A DNA stretch of 64,000 nt from Bacillus xiapuensis (GCF_002797355.1 NZ_KZ454940.1:434001-498000); one strand, 5' to 3'. Counted from the first letter of the stretch, positions 44,279 through 54,343 are shown. The notes: generated by a model not told the origin, from the sequence alone. Numbers and translations are program-made.

Positions 44279-44306
44279 ATTATATAGTGAATGAGCATTC
44301 AGTCAA
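44279..44306 (-). promoter_or_regulatory. fadF promoter with an operator-like palindrome in its spacer
   Basis: Reading leftwards: TTGACT (44301-44306), 16-base spacer, TATAAT (44279-44284). The spacer contains the palindrome TGAATG-CT-CATTCA (44288-44301). The arms equal those of B. subtilis FadR sites (TGAATGA...TCATTCA), but the centre is shorter. A repressor here would block polymerase directly. Confidence 0.7.
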
Positions 44307-44407
44307 CTGCTTATTTAAAAATTTTCAAAAAATAAGCTAAAAGAGAGGATTATTCGCTTTTTGGGGAAGGCTAAACAGCAAATAAATTCCGGGGAGGAGG
44401 ATCACTG

Positions 44408-45601
44408 ATGTGGTGGATTGCCGGGCTCTCTATTCTATTGGTATGGATCGGTTCGGATCTTTACTTTGGCCGAAAACAGGCCGCTGCTGGCCGCTTGTAT
44501 CCTCGAAGAAACAGCCATGTGACCTTTTACAGCAGCGGCCCTGAATTATTTGACCAGCTGTTTGCGGAAATGAAGCAAGCCAGACACCGGATCTTGTGCG
44601 AATTCTATATTGTAAAGGACGATCAGTTTAGCCAATCCTTCTTTTCTTTGCTCAAACAGAAAGCGCAGTCGGGTGTCGAGGTTTATTTATTGATGGATTG
44701 GCTTGGCAGCCATAAAGTTAAAAAGCCGGTCCTTGATGATCTGAAGCGTTCAGGCGTTATCGCCGATTTCTCCAGCAAACCGCGCTTTCCATTTTTCTTT
44801 CATTCGCTGCATTGCCGCAACCACCGGAAAATCACCGTCATAGATAACCGCATCGGATATATCGGCGGGTTTAATGTCGGGCGCGAATACGTGAACCAGA
44901 GCCCTAAGCCGCAGCTGTCCCCGTGGCGCGATTTTCATCTGCGATTCACCGGTGAGGGCGTGCAGGATATAGAGGAAGAGTTTCTGGCAGATTGGAATCA
45001 AGAAGGCCGCCCGTCACTGGAGCCAAGCGCCTCTTATGAAAAAACTCAAACGCAAAATGCCGTGGAGCACCGGACCATGCCTTCGCGAAACGGCGAGCTG
45101 GAAAAGAAGCTGATTTCGTGCATCCGCCAAGCGAAACGGTCGATTTTTATCGGCACCCCTTACTTCATCCCGACGAAGCCGGTCTTTGATCAGCTGCTGA
45201 ATGCGCTGGAAAGAGGCGTGGCCATCACCATTTTATTGCCGGGTCATGCGGATCATCCGCTCGTCAAGCAAGCATCCTATCCTTATTTGCGCCGTTTGCT
45301 TGACTATGAGAATGTTCGCGTGTATTTCTTTGAAAATGGATTCTTTCACGCGAAGATCATTAACTTTGATGACCGGATCGTTGATATCGGCACGGCGAAC
45401 TTCGATCAGCGCAGCCAGCTCACGAATGAAGAATGCAACTGCTTTATTTTCAGTACCGCCTTTATTAAAGAGCAGGTCAAGCCCGTAATCGAAAAGGACA
45501 TCAGCCAGTCACAGCCTATCACCCGCCAAAAGCTGCAGCGGCTGCCGGCCAGCGAGCGCCTGAAAGAACAAGCTGCTTCGGTTGTGCGCGCCTTTTTATG
45601 A
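44408..45601 (+). CDS. ywjE: cardiolipin synthase (minor type, YwjE)
   Basis: Phospholipase-D superfamily enzyme joining two phosphatidylglycerols. 397 residues, shorter than ClsA, with a single N-terminal hydrophobic helix (2-18). Two HKD motifs: HCRNHRKITVIDN and HAKIINFDDRIVD, each followed by the GG/GT-N-D block. Divergent from fadF. Start ATG with GGGGAGGAGG. Confidence 0.93.
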   Translation: MWWIAGLSILLVWIGSDLYFGRKQAAAGRLYPRRNSHVTFYSSGPELFDQLFAEMKQARHRILCEFYIVKDDQFSQSFFSLLKQKAQSGVEVYLLMDWLGSHKVKKPVLDDLKRSGVIADFSSKPRFPFFFHSLHCRNHRKITVIDNRIGYIGGFNVGREYVNQSPKPQLSPWRDFHLRFTGEGVQDIEEEFLADWNQEGRPSLEPSASYEKTQTQNAVEHRTMPSRNGELEKKLISCIRQAKRSIFIGTPYFIPTKPVFDQLLNALERGVAITILLPGHADHPLVKQASYPYLRRLLDYENVRVYFFENGFFHAKIINFDDRIVDIGTANFDQRSQLTNEECNCFIFSTAFIKEQVKPVIEKDISQSQPITRQKLQRLPASERLKEQAASVVRAFL

Positions 45602-45610
45602 CAAGCAGAA

Positions 45611-45647
45611 AAAGGCTTTTTCCACTGAAACAGGAAAGCCTTTCTTT
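45611..45647. terminator. terminator between ywjE and argS
   Basis: AAAGGCTTTTTCC pairs with GGAAAGCCTTT and is followed by CTTT; convergent genes on both sides. Confidence 0.8.
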
Positions 45648-45679
45648 GCTTATTTCATCCCTTCTGCGGATGCTTTTGA

Positions 45680-47350
45680 TTACATTTTTTCCGGAGCGGA
45701 AACGCCAATCAGCTGCAAAGCGTTTTTCAGTGTGATTTGTACCGCTCTAATCAGCGCCAAGCGTGATTCAGATAGTGCCTTATTGGAAGCATCAAGCACC
45801 TTTTCGGCGTTGTAGAAGCTGTGGAATGCCGCCGCCAGCTCTTGAATGTAGTTGGGGATCCGGTGCGGAATGCGCTTTTCTGCCGCTTCCGCCACCACTT
45901 GCGGGAAGTCGGCCATTTTCTTTAATAGATCGATTTCTTTTTCGGCTCCGAGCAGCGACAGATCCGCATCGGCGCTCAGCTTAAATCCCTGTTCTTCGCC
46001 TTGGCGCAAGATGCTGCTGATGCGGGCATGTGCGTATTGCGCGTAGTAAACGGGATTTTCATTCGATTGAGAAACGGCTAAGTCTAAATCAAAATCCATG
46101 TGCGTATCGCCGCTTCTCATGGCGAAGAAGTAACGCACCGCATCCAGACCCACTTCTTCGACAAGCTCACGCATTGTGACCGCTTTTCCTGTCCGTTTGC
46201 TCATCTTCATTTTCTCGCCGTTTTTGTATAAGTGAACGAGCTGAATGACTTCGACCTCCAGATTATCCGCCCGATAGCCGAGCGCTTCCACAGCCGCCTT
46301 CATCCGCGGAATATAGCCGTGATGATCCGCTCCCCAAATATTAATCACCTTTTCATGGCCGCGGTCGAATTTATCTTTATGGTAGGCGATATCCGGCGTT
46401 AAGTAGGTGTAAGAGCCATCCTTTTTGATAAGCACGCGGTCTTTGTCATCGCCAAAATCAGTGGAACGGAACCAGACAGCGCCATCTTTTTCGTAGATGT
46501 AGCCTTTTTCGCGCAATGCCGCTAATGCCTCGTCAATTTTTCCGCTCTCATACAGAGAGGTTTCCGAATACCAAACGTCAAACGCCACGCGGAAGTTTTC
46601 CAAATCGGTCTGCAGCTTGGCCATTTCATATTTCAATCCGTGCGTTCTGAATGTTTGATAGCGCTCTTTATCACTCATCTTCATGAATTGATCGCCAAAC
46701 TCTTCCGCTAATTGCTGGCCGATTTTTACAATATCCTGGCCATGATATCCATCAGCAGGCATCTCTTTCTCCATGCCCAGCGCTTGAAAATAACGAGCTT
46801 CTACCGATAAAGCTAAATTATGGATTTGATTGCCGGCATCGTTAATATAATACTCCCTCGTCACATCATAGCCAGCCTTCTCAAGGACATTGCAGAGAGA
46901 ATCCCCCACTGCCGCTCCGCGAGCGTGGCCTAAATGCAGATCGCCTGTCGGGTTAGCGGAGACAAACTCCACTTGAACTTTTTGATGGTTGCCGGCATTC
47001 GTGCGGCCGTAATCTTCTCCTTCTCTCAGAACAGCCGGCACGATTTCCGTCAAATACTGATTGTTCATGTAAAAGTTGATAAAGCCCGGTCCGGCTATGT
47101 CAATTTTCTCGATGGAGGCCTTCGTTTGGTCAAAGTTCGCAACGATGTCTTCGGCAATCGCGCGCGGCGCTTTTTTGGCGATGCGCGTCAGCTGCATGGC
47201 CATGTTGGTTGAGTAATCTCCATGCTCCTTATCCTTTGGCGTCTCCAAAATAACTTCCGGAATGTCTTCCTCCTTCGCCAGCCCAGATTGAATAACCGCC
47301 GATTTCACTTCTTTTCTTAACGCTTCCTGTACTTTTTCCGCAATATTCAT
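45680..47350 (-). CDS. argS: arginyl-tRNA synthetase
   Basis: Charges tRNA-Arg. The ATG at 47350 ([16 protein letters not shown], 556 residues) follows AGGGAGG. Class I motifs [12 protein letters not shown] (HIGH) and [10 protein letters not shown] (KMSK), with the family's N-terminal Add-1 domain and C-terminal anticodon-binding helices. The gene starts four bases after ywiB ends. No T-box leader is visible. Confidence 0.98.
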   Translation of the reverse strand: MNIAEKVQEALRKEVKSAVIQSGLAKEEDIPEVILETPKDKEHGDYSTNMAMQLTRIAKKAPRAIAEDIVANFDQTKASIEKIDIAGPGFINFYMNNQYLTEIVPAVLREGEDYGRTNAGNHQKVQVEFVSANPTGDLHLGHARGAAVGDSLCNVLEKAGYDVTREYYINDAGNQIHNLALSVEARYFQALGMEKEMPADGYHGQDIVKIGQQLAEEFGDQFMKMSDKERYQTFRTHGLKYEMAKLQTDLENFRVAFDVWYSETSLYESGKIDEALAALREKGYIYEKDGAVWFRSTDFGDDKDRVLIKKDGSYTYLTPDIAYHKDKFDRGHEKVINIWGADHHGYIPRMKAAVEALGYRADNLEVEVIQLVHLYKNGEKMKMSKRTGKAVTMRELVEEVGLDAVRYFFAMRSGDTHMDFDLDLAVSQSNENPVYYAQYAHARISSILRQGEEQGFKLSADADLSLLGAEKEIDLLKKMADFPQVVAEAAEKRIPHRIPNYIQELAAAFHSFYNAEKVLDASNKALSESRLALIRAVQITLKNALQLIGVSAPEKM

Positions 47351-47354
47351 CCCG

Positions 47355-47819
47355 TTATTTCCTCCCTGTAAATTCAATATTCATAGAATACTTTCCAGCT
47401 GGCGCTCCCTGCATCTGCATCAAATAGTTCAGCTGGAGCGCTCCTTGCAGGCTTGTTTCATTGTATGTACAGCTATGTGTAAGTGTATTCGTTTGTGTCG
47501 TTAATAATAGTGTGCCATATTGACTTTCATACGAGCCTCTGACTGGTTGGCCCAGATCGAAAGCCAAGCGCATTTTAACCGCTCCGCTTCGTATGATCAG
47601 CGCCCTTTTCTCCACAAACTTGACGATCGTATGAACCGTTCCTTCTTCTTGCTCTTCATCGTATTTTAAATAAAACGCACGATTCTTTTCGTAAAATTCC
47701 CCTGAAAGCGAAAGTTCATAGCTCTCTTTCTCCCCATCAAGCTCTATGCTTGTTTTCAAGCATACGTTCACAGGAATACATGCTTGCTGATTGGTGGTCA
47801 AGCTATTCACATCCTTCAA
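47355..47819 (-). CDS. ywiB: DUF1934 family protein YwiB
   Basis: Up to 154 residues, a small beta-barrel family of unknown function found beside argS in bacilli. Segments [34 protein letters not shown] and NYLMQMQG are characteristic. Start uncertain: TTG 47819, or the TTG six codons later (47801) with GAAGGA upstream. Operon with argS. Confidence 0.85.
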   Translation of the reverse strand: MKDVNSLTTNQQACIPVNVCLKTSIELDGEKESYELSLSGEFYEKNRAFYLKYDEEQEEGTVHTIVKFVEKRALIIRSGAVKMRLAFDLGQPVRGSYESQYGTLLLTTQTNTLTHSCTYNETSLQGALQLNYLMQMQGAPAGKYSMNIEFTGRK

Positions 47820-47953
47820 TAATTTCTTCCCTATAACTTATTAAGTATAAAAATGTTTGCTGGAAATTGCAATATTGGAAATACAGCCGGCCAAGATGAT
47901 TAAAGATGGCGAAGCAGTGGTACATCATTAGTAAAAAGATGGGAGCTGTTAAG

Positions 47954-48295
47954 ATGGAAAAGATGAAAAGAACCTATTATGTCGATCCGGCCAGCAAAGA
48001 AGTACTGCCGACTCCGGAAGGCGAAGGCCATTTTAAGATTGAAGCCACAGAGGAGGAAGCCCATTATATTAAGCGAGTATTTGATGAAAACTATTCTGCC
48101 GAAGTGGAGACATTTGTCCGCGCTCACGTTCCATACCTTGATTACTCATATGACAAAGAGAATGACCACTACGATCAGGCTCTCTTAGCCGCCTATGGAT
48201 TAATTTATAAGTTCGGTGATGAGGAAGCGAAACGGCATATTGAAAAGATGGGCATTCTCGATAAATATCGCTTGAATGAATATAAAGATTTCTAG
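47954..48295 (+). CDS. conserved hypothetical protein, 113 residues
   Basis: The ATG at 47954 (MEKMKRTYYVDPASKE) has GGGAG eight bases upstream. Acidic, soluble, no membrane segment: KIEATEEEAHYIKRVFDE, RAHVPYLDYSYDKENDHYD, HIEKMGILDKYRL. I recall similar uncharacterised bacillus proteins but cannot name a function. Convergent with speB across a hairpin and a repeat element. Confidence 0.8.
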   Translation: MEKMKRTYYVDPASKEVLPTPEGEGHFKIEATEEEAHYIKRVFDENYSAEVETFVRAHVPYLDYSYDKENDHYDQALLAAYGLIYKFGDEEAKRHIEKMGILDKYRLNEYKDF

Positions 48296-48300
48296 ACTAA

Positions 48301-48336
48301 AACCCCCTTGAAGGCACGCAAGTCTTCAAGGGGGTT
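48301..48336. terminator. hairpin after the 113-residue gene / downstream of speB
   Basis: AACCCCCTTGAAG and CTTCAAGGGGGTT form a 13-bp perfect stem with a 10-base loop. On the minus strand it is followed by TTTT, so it can end leftward transcripts; on the plus strand it lacks a T-run. Confidence 0.7.
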
Positions 48337-48344
48337 ACATGCTT

Positions 48345-48526
48345 TGATCCCGCATAATTCCACTTTAAGAATGATCGAGAGAAGCAAAAGTCTATACATG
48401 CCCGATTCGTTTGGGCGTGCATGATGCAGCTGACAAAAGCGCCGCAACAGAGCGCTGCGCTGTCAGCCTTCGTTCTTTTTTCAGCAGCGGATATGACGGA
48501 ACCCCTGCTGTTTTGCTCCGCCTTAT
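48345..48526 (+). repeat. dispersed intergenic repeat, copy 2
   Basis: Left end TGATCCCGCAT, then GATGCAGCTGACAAAAGC, a CGCAACAGAGCGCTGCG hairpin, CAGCCTTCGTTCTTTTTTCAG, CAGCGGATATGACGGAACCCC. The right end runs into the speB stop. See copies 1 and 3-6. Confidence 0.6.
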
Positions 48527-49401
48527 TTCTTGCAGGTCCAGCCGAGCAGTATTTCACGCAAGAGCTTGGAAGCGGTGTTAGCCGTTTGCTCAGAGGGATC
48601 ATAAATGGGAGCAACCTCCACTAGGTCAGCGCCGATAACATCGACTTCAGAGCGGGCGATCTCATGAATGGAGGCCAGCAGCTCCTTAGAAGTAATGCCG
48701 CCGCAGTCCACCGTTCCCGTTCCGGGCGCATGAGCCGGATCAAGCACATCAATATCAATCGTTACATACACCGGCCGGCCGGCAAGCGCTGGCAATATTT
48801 CTTTCAGCGGTTCGAGCACCTCGAATTTGGAAATGTGCATGCCGTTTTCCTTGGCCCACTGAAATTCCTCTTTCATGCCGGAGCGGATGCCAAATGAATA
48901 GACATTGGCAGGGCCGATTTGTTCAGCGATTTTACGAATCGGCGTGGCGTGGGAAAGCGGCTCGCCTTCATAATCCGTCCGCAAATCTGTGTGCGCATCC
49001 ATATGAATAATCGCCAAATCCGGATACTTCTTCGCGACCGCCTTCATGACCGGCCACGATACTAAATGCTCTCCGCCTAAACCGAGCGGGAATTTCCCAT
49101 CCTTCAGCAAGCCTTCCACATACTCCTCGATCAAATCAAGGCTCTTCTGAGCATTGCCAAACGGAAGGGGGATATCTCCAGCATCGAAATAATTGATTTC
49201 CTCCAGCTCCCGATCTAAATACGGGCTGTACTCCTCCAAACCAATCGATACTTCACGAATACGCCCCGGACCGAAACGGGAGCCGGGACGATAGCTCACC
49301 GTCCAGTCCATCGGCATGCCGTAAATGACCACTTCACTTTCCTCATAATTCGGATGACTGCCGATAAATACTTGCCCTGAATAAGCTTCATCAAAACGCA
49401 T
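48523..49401 (-). CDS. speB: agmatinase
   Basis: Hydrolyses agmatine to putrescine and urea. The ATG at 49401 (MRFDEAYSGQVFIG, 292 residues) has AAAGGTGGG upstream. Manganese motifs: GGEHLVSWP, MDAHTDLR and TIDIDVLDPAHAPGTG. Follows speE, giving the speE-speB order of B. subtilis. Confidence 0.98.
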   Translation of the reverse strand: MRFDEAYSGQVFIGSHPNYEESEVVIYGMPMDWTVSYRPGSRFGPGRIREVSIGLEEYSPYLDRELEEINYFDAGDIPLPFGNAQKSLDLIEEYVEGLLKDGKFPLGLGGEHLVSWPVMKAVAKKYPDLAIIHMDAHTDLRTDYEGEPLSHATPIRKIAEQIGPANVYSFGIRSGMKEEFQWAKENGMHISKFEVLEPLKEILPALAGRPVYVTIDIDVLDPAHAPGTGTVDCGGITSKELLASIHEIARSEVDVIGADLVEVAPIYDPSEQTANTASKLLREILLGWTCKK

Positions 49402-49456
49402 AAGCAATCCCACCTTTCATTTATCTAAAAAACCCAGACAAAGGAACCGCCTGGAT

Positions 49457-49625
49457 TTCTCCCGCCTATAAGATGCCGTACGAATCCCGCTTCAAGAGTG
49501 CTGCAGAGAGCCAAGAATCTTACGGCACTAAATGCCCGATGCAGCTGAACGCGGTGATCTCAGCCTTTGTTCTTCTGTCCATCAGCGGAGATGAATGAAG
49601 CCCTTGTTTGAAGCCTCACTTTATT
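49457..49625 (+). repeat. dispersed intergenic repeat, copy 3
   Basis: CTCCCGCCTATAAGATGCCGTACG, CGCTTCAAGAGTG, a CCCGATGCAGCTGA block, CAGCCTTTGTTCTTCTG, ATCAGCGGAGATGAATGA and TTTGAAGCCTCACTTTATT. CTTCAA near the left pairs with TTGAAG at the right. Occupies the 252-base gap between speE and speB. Confidence 0.65.
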
Positions 49626-49653
49626 CTTCAAGCTTGCCGGTTCTTGCTCTTCA

Positions 49654-50484
49654 TTATTCAGTCAGCTCTTTCACGAATTTAGGAAGGACAAAGGCGGCTT
49701 TATGCAGCTCTTTCGTATAGTATTTCGTATCGATCTTATGGAATCGTTCTTCACGAACTTCAAGCGGATCATAGGTTTTCGAGCCGATGGTAAATGTCCA
49801 CATGCCGCTCGGATAGGTTGGAATGTTCGCGATATACAAACGCGTGATCGGGAAAATCTCCTTGACATCGCGCTGAACTTCCCGGATGAGGTCGGCTTTG
49901 AACCACGGGTTGTCCGTTTGCGCGACGAAAATACCGTCAGCTTTCAGCGCTTTCGCAATACCTGCGTAAAATCCTTTAGTAAACAGGTTCACCGCCGGGC
50001 CGACTGGCTCTGTGGAATCAACCATAATCACATCATATTGATTTTCACTTTGGGCGATATGCATAAAGCCGTCTCCCACTTTCACTTCAACGCGCTCATT
50101 ATCCAGCTCGCCAGCAATTTCTGGAAGGAACTTTTTCGAGTATTCAATCACTTTGCCGTCAATATCCACAAGTGTCGCTTTCTTCACGCTCGGATGCTTT
50201 AACACTTCGCGAATCACGCCGCCGTCTCCTCCTCCGACAACTAGCACCGTTTCCGGATTTGGATGGGTGAATAGAGGCACATGAGCGACCATTTCATGAT
50301 AGACGAATTCGTCTTTCTGAGAAGTCATCACCATGCCATCTAAAAACAGCATGTTGCCCCACTCTTCCGTTTCCGCCATTTCTAAATATTGAAAATCGGT
50401 CTGCTCCGCATGCAGCGTCCGTTTTACCTTCATTGTGATTCCAAAATTTTCAGTTTGTTTTTCTGTATACCAAAGTCCACCCAT
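49654..50484 (-). CDS. speE: spermidine synthase
   Basis: Transfers aminopropyl from decarboxylated SAM to putrescine. 276 residues. [16 protein letters not shown] (cofactor), catalytic aspartates in [11 protein letters not shown], and the N-terminal beta domain with [12 protein letters not shown]. The ATG is preceded by AGAAAGGAAG. Confidence 0.98.
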   Translation of the reverse strand: MGGLWYTEKQTENFGITMKVKRTLHAEQTDFQYLEMAETEEWGNMLFLDGMVMTSQKDEFVYHEMVAHVPLFTHPNPETVLVVGGGDGGVIREVLKHPSVKKATLVDIDGKVIEYSKKFLPEIAGELDNERVEVKVGDGFMHIAQSENQYDVIMVDSTEPVGPAVNLFTKGFYAGIAKALKADGIFVAQTDNPWFKADLIREVQRDVKEIFPITRLYIANIPTYPSGMWTFTIGSKTYDPLEVREERFHKIDTKYYTKELHKAAFVLPKFVKELTE

Positions 50485-50604
50485 TCTGTCTTCTTCCTTT
50501 CTGTCAGAGAATTAAGCAGATTTCTTTCTCCATGCGTCCGTGCAGTCTGCACTGAACAAAGTATAGAGGAATCTTGCAAAAATTCAAGAGAATTTTATCA
50601 AGCA

Positions 50605-50635
50605 TGTTTAAAAGCGGGCCGTTTTTTTCATACTA
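50605..50635 (+). promoter_or_regulatory. candidate forespore (sigma-G/F) promoter of pbpG
   Basis: TGTTTA (50605-50610), 18-base spacer, CATACTA (50629-50635), which equals the sigma-G -10 consensus. pbpG of B. subtilis is forespore-expressed, which supports the call; the -35 matches only four of six. Confidence 0.5.
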
Positions 50636-50668
50636 GTAGGTAATCATTCTTTTAAGGCAGGCGATTCT

Positions 50669-52711
50669 ATGAAAGCTACTACCCTGTCCTTCCCTAAACT
50701 GCAGAAATGGACGCGCGCCTTGGCGTTTGCCGGCGGCTTCACTTTAATCGGCCTGTTGCTGCTTTCAGGAGGCGGCTATCTATATTTAAAACTTCTCGGC
50801 GCGCCGGAGATTGCCGTTCCCCAGTCCACTCTTTATTTTGCCGATAATGATCAAGTGATCGGCGAGAGTCAGGCCGCAGAAAAAAGATATTGGGTACCTC
50901 TTGATGAAGTATCTCCTTATTTGCTGCAGGCTACTCTTGTTATTGAAGATAAAAAGTTTTTTGACCATCACGGATTTGATTATAAGCGGGTGGCCGGTGC
51001 TGCATGGGCCGATTTAAAAGCCATGTCCAAAGTGCAGGGAGCCAGCACGATCACACAGCAATATGCCCGCAATCTCTACTTGTCTCATGATAAGACCTGG
51101 AAGCGAAAATTCTCAGAAGCCGTCTATGCCGCCCGGCTGGAAATGTATTATTCCAAGAAAGAGATTTTAGAAGGCTATATTAATACAATTTACTATGGGC
51201 ACGGCGCTTACGGAATTGAAACGGCCAGCCAGTTCTACTTCGGCAAAAAAGCCGGCCAGCTGACACTTGGGGAGGCTAGTCTTCTGGCAGGGATTCCAAA
51301 GGGCCCGTCCAATTATTCGCCGCTGACATCCATGCCTCAGGCGAAAGAACGTCAGCGGCTGATTTTGCGGGAGCTGAAGAAAGAAGGGATCATCACTGGG
51401 GAGCAGCTGAAACGGGCTTACTCAGAGGAGCTGGAGATCGTCGGGAAGCATCCGCATGCGGAGATGGAACAGGCTCCTTACTTTCTTGAAGCTGCCGAGC
51501 AAGCGCTCTCCTCCAAACTCGGCATCGACGAGCAGGCGATCGCTTTAGGCGGATTGCGCATTTACACGACGTTGAATCTGAAGCATCAGCGGATAGCTGA
51601 AGAGGTGATTGAGCAGACGATCGACGAGGATTCCGAGGTGCAGCCGGCCCTTGTTGCCATTTCACCGCAAAATCATCATGTAACCGCGCTTGTCGGAGGA
51701 AAAGATTATGAAGAAAGCCCTTATAATCGGGCGGTGCAAGCAATTCGCCAGCCGGGGTCCACATTGAAGCCTCTCTTGTATTACGCAGCGCTCAAAAGCG
51801 GATTTACACCGGCGACGAAATTAAGAAGCGAGGAGACCGCCTTCACGTACGACGGCGGCCGTGAGACGTACACGCCGAGAAACTTCAATCATCAATACGC
51901 CGGGAAGGATATTACGATGGCGCAGGCCCTAGCCTTATCCGACAACATTTACGCGGTAAAGACCCATTTGTTTTTACAGCCGGAAACACTGGTCAAGACC
52001 GCTGAACGTTTTGGGATTACCACTCCAATGAAGGCGGTGCCCTCGCTCGCCCTTGGCACATCCGGCGTGCGGGTTCTCGATATGGCCAATGCCTACGCCA
52101 CGATGGCGAACGGAGGAGAGCACGAGGAACCCGTCTTCATTAAGCGCGTGGAAACGGCGCAAGGAGAAGTGCTCTATGAGCATCAGCCGAACCCGGAGCA
52201 GCGGTTTGATCCGAAACAGATGGCAGTGTTAACCCATATGATGACCGGAATATTTGATACGAAATTAAATGGTTATACAAGCGTAACCGGGGCCTCTCTT
52301 GCCCCTCGAACCACGAGACCCTACGCGGGAAAATCTGGCTCTACGAAGTTTGACTACTGGATGATCGGCTACACGCCGCAGCTGACAGCCGGCGTCTGGG
52401 CAGGATATGACGATGGCCGGACCTTCACGGTTGCAGACGATAAAACCTACGCCAAAAAAATTTGGCTGGCATTTATGGAGAAAGCGCATCGCGGAAAAGA
52501 CCCTAAGCCTTTTCCGCAGCCGCGCGGCGTCACCGCTGTCGCGATCAATCCTGAAAACGGCAAGATCGCCAGCAAGTACTGTCCAGTTCAGCGGGAAATG
52601 TACTTTGTGAGAGGGACAGAGCCGGAGGAATACTGTATGGAGCACTTGCCAAAAAAGAAAAAGAAGAAAGAAAAACCAGAAAGCTGGCTGGATCAACTCC
52701 TTCCTTTTTAA
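50669..52711 (+). CDS. pbpG: class A penicillin-binding protein (PbpG/YwhE)
   Basis: Bifunctional peptidoglycan synthase. 680 residues: membrane anchor at about 20-42; glycosyltransferase domain with Glu93 in VIEDKKFFDHHGFD and GASTITQQYARN; transpeptidase with SxxK (GSTLKPLLYY), SDN and KSGSTKFD. Lys-rich C-terminal patch. In B. subtilis PbpG helps make spore peptidoglycan. Confidence 0.96.
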   Translation: MKATTLSFPKLQKWTRALAFAGGFTLIGLLLLSGGGYLYLKLLGAPEIAVPQSTLYFADNDQVIGESQAAEKRYWVPLDEVSPYLLQATLVIEDKKFFDHHGFDYKRVAGAAWADLKAMSKVQGASTITQQYARNLYLSHDKTWKRKFSEAVYAARLEMYYSKKEILEGYINTIYYGHGAYGIETASQFYFGKKAGQLTLGEASLLAGIPKGPSNYSPLTSMPQAKERQRLILRELKKEGIITGEQLKRAYSEELEIVGKHPHAEMEQAPYFLEAAEQALSSKLGIDEQAIALGGLRIYTTLNLKHQRIAEEVIEQTIDEDSEVQPALVAISPQNHHVTALVGGKDYEESPYNRAVQAIRQPGSTLKPLLYYAALKSGFTPATKLRSEETAFTYDGGRETYTPRNFNHQYAGKDITMAQALALSDNIYAVKTHLFLQPETLVKTAERFGITTPMKAVPSLALGTSGVRVLDMANAYATMANGGEHEEPVFIKRVETAQGEVLYEHQPNPEQRFDPKQMAVLTHMMTGIFDTKLNGYTSVTGASLAPRTTRPYAGKSGSTKFDYWMIGYTPQLTAGVWAGYDDGRTFTVADDKTYAKKIWLAFMEKAHRGKDPKPFPQPRGVTAVAINPENGKIASKYCPVQREMYFVRGTEPEEYCMEHLPKKKKKKEKPESWLDQLLPF

Positions 52712-52734
52712 AACAAAAGGCAAAGCGTGACCAT

Positions 52735-52768
52735 AAAAAACCTTGGGTGTGCGGCCCAAGGCTTTTTT
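52735..52768 (+). terminator. terminator after pbpG
   Basis: CCTTGGG (52741-52747) pairs with CCCAAGG (52755-52761) followed by CTTTTTT; it starts 24 bases after the stop. Confidence 0.92.
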
Positions 52769-52896
52769 ATTGTCCTAGCTTATGCAGTTGAATCACTTAA
52801 TTTAAGTGTACGTTCTTTCCTGGCAATCAGCAAGATGTAATCCGCAAACCCCAAAATGTTCACAATTTCTTCACTTCTAAGGAAGAACCAGGATAT

Positions 52897-53403
52897 TCAT
52901 TCAGCCAGATCGGCTTTTAACTGCGGTTCGGAGCGTTCCCACATTTCCTGATTATGAGTTTGCAAAAAGTCCTTCAGCACTTTTTTCGAGCGGGCATCCA
53001 TGTGATCCACAATAATTTGTCTTTTTAATGATTTATCCATGCGGTTGACATGCTCAGGAAGTGATTTGTACCCGCGGCGGGCTTCTCGGTTCACGGTCAT
53101 TTCACACGCAGTCACTCCAGCATAGAAAGGCCCTTCCTCGCGGCGGTCCACCGTCACCCAAACGAGCCAGTAAGGCTTAGCCCCCTCCGGCACTTCGTCT
53201 TTATTCGGAAGAAACTTAATGCCTTTTTCCACTGCGCTGCGGGCATGCATAGCCCCGATGTCGATAAAGGCGTTCTCCTCCTCGACATCAATCAGAACGG
53301 GCGACACATTTTCCAAGCTGAGCGAGCCTTTGCCAAAGCCTTTATGACCGTCTGTCGGATCGTTTTTGATAATGTTAAAGCCTATCTTTTTCTTCTTTTC
53401 CAT
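52897..53403 (-). CDS. ywhD: YwhD family protein
   Basis: 168 residues, soluble, function unknown. Family segments: KGFGKGSLSLENVSPV, VEEENAFIDIGAMHARS, PYWLVWVTVDRREEGP and HVNRMDKSLKRQIIVDHMD. ATG preceded by AGGAGGAG. Follows ywhC by 25 bases, same operon. Confidence 0.93.
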   Translation of the reverse strand: MEKKKKIGFNIIKNDPTDGHKGFGKGSLSLENVSPVLIDVEEENAFIDIGAMHARSAVEKGIKFLPNKDEVPEGAKPYWLVWVTVDRREEGPFYAGVTACEMTVNREARRGYKSLPEHVNRMDKSLKRQIIVDHMDARSKKVLKDFLQTHNQEMWERSEPQLKADLAE

Positions 53404-53428
53404 GACGGACTCCTCCTACTTTATTGAT

Positions 53429-54070
53429 TTAGCTAAATAGGGAAAAAATCGAGCCAAACCCTTGCAGCAATGCCGGCAGGGCAAAGCTGAAGATCGGCTG
53501 GATAATGAATTGATTCAAAGGCGTAATTACAATAACCAGAAAAATCAGCGTGCCATATTGTTCATACTGCGTTAGTTTCATTCTTGCGGCCGGTGAGACA
53601 ACATCTTCAATAATCCGGTAGCCATCAAGCGGCGGAAACGGCAATAAGTTAAAGACAAACAGCACTAAATTCAGCCAGATCATCATATTCAGCAAATCCA
53701 CAAAAAACATCGGAATATTGAACCCGGCGGCAAAATACAGCACGGCATAAGCGACAGCCGCAATTAAAAAATTACTCAGCGGACCAGCGAGGGACACCAA
53801 TATGCCGGCAAGACGGGGATTTTCAAAATTCCGCCGGTCCACAGGAACAGGACGGGCCCAGCCAATGCCGGCAAGCAAAATGAAAATGGTTCCGATCGGA
53901 TCGAGATGCTGCACGGGATTTAAGGTCAGCCGCCCCTGCTCCTTTGCTGTGCGGTCCCCAAACTTATAAGCCACATACGCATGAGCAAATTCATGCAATG
54001 TGAACGCCACAAGCAGCGATATGATCACAAACGGCAATTCTTCTAAAGAAAAGGCTAAAAATCTTTCCAA
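53429..54070 (-). CDS. ywhC: site-2 protease family metalloprotease
   Basis: Intramembrane zinc protease of family M50. 213 residues with several transmembrane helices. Zinc site HEFAH in FTLHEFAHAYVAYKFGD and the second aspartate in LLPFPPLDGYRI. The start is TTG behind AAAGGAG. The substrate is unknown; at this size it is a minimal core without PDZ or CBS domains. Confidence 0.94.
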   Translation of the reverse strand: MERFLAFSLEELPFVIISLLVAFTLHEFAHAYVAYKFGDRTAKEQGRLTLNPVQHLDPIGTIFILLAGIGWARPVPVDRRNFENPRLAGILVSLAGPLSNFLIAAVAYAVLYFAAGFNIPMFFVDLLNMMIWLNLVLFVFNLLPFPPLDGYRIIEDVVSPAARMKLTQYEQYGTLIFLVIVITPLNQFIIQPIFSFALPALLQGFGSIFSLFS

Positions 54071-54100
54071 ATGACAGTCTCCTTTTTTTCGTTAATTATA

Positions 54101-54221
54101 TTGATCCCGCATGCAGGGTGCCTTTATCTCCCCTTCAAGAAGAAAGCGGAAAACCAAAAGCTGCAAACGCCTCAGCAGCGGGGATGAAAGCAAAACCACT
54201 GTTTGAAGGCTCACTTTATTG
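54101..54221 (+). repeat. dispersed intergenic repeat, copy 4 (short)
   Basis: TGATCCCGCATGCAGGGTGCC, CCCCTTCAAGAAG, CTCAGCAGCGGGGATGAAAGC and CTGTTTGAAGGCTCACTTTATT. CCTTCAA pairs with TTGAAGG. It lacks the central AGCCTTTGTTCTT block, so it is an internally shortened copy. Lies between divergent ywhC and ywhB. Confidence 0.65.
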
Positions 54222-54343
54222 TACATGATTCTTTCGCTCAATTTCTAATATTTCCTTCTCTTCTTGTATTGCCTGTCCGAAGCGGAAAGCTTACAATTTA
54301 ATTGTAGCTTGATGGATCAGTACAGAAAAGGAGCGAGAACGAG

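Noticed and set aside
44288-44301. Canonical FadR box in the fadF promoter
   Set aside because: The arms TGAATG/CATTCA match, but the centre is several bases shorter than the B. subtilis FadR consensus, so I call it only a TetR-type operator candidate.
47351-47900. T-box leader before the argS unit
   Set aside because: No GGGTGGNACCGCG-type antiterminator sequence and no terminator in the short leader.
48297-48614. 105-codon minus-strand frame over repeat copy 2
   Set aside because: Overlaps the 3-prime end of speB and the repeat and hairpin; composition is not protein-like.
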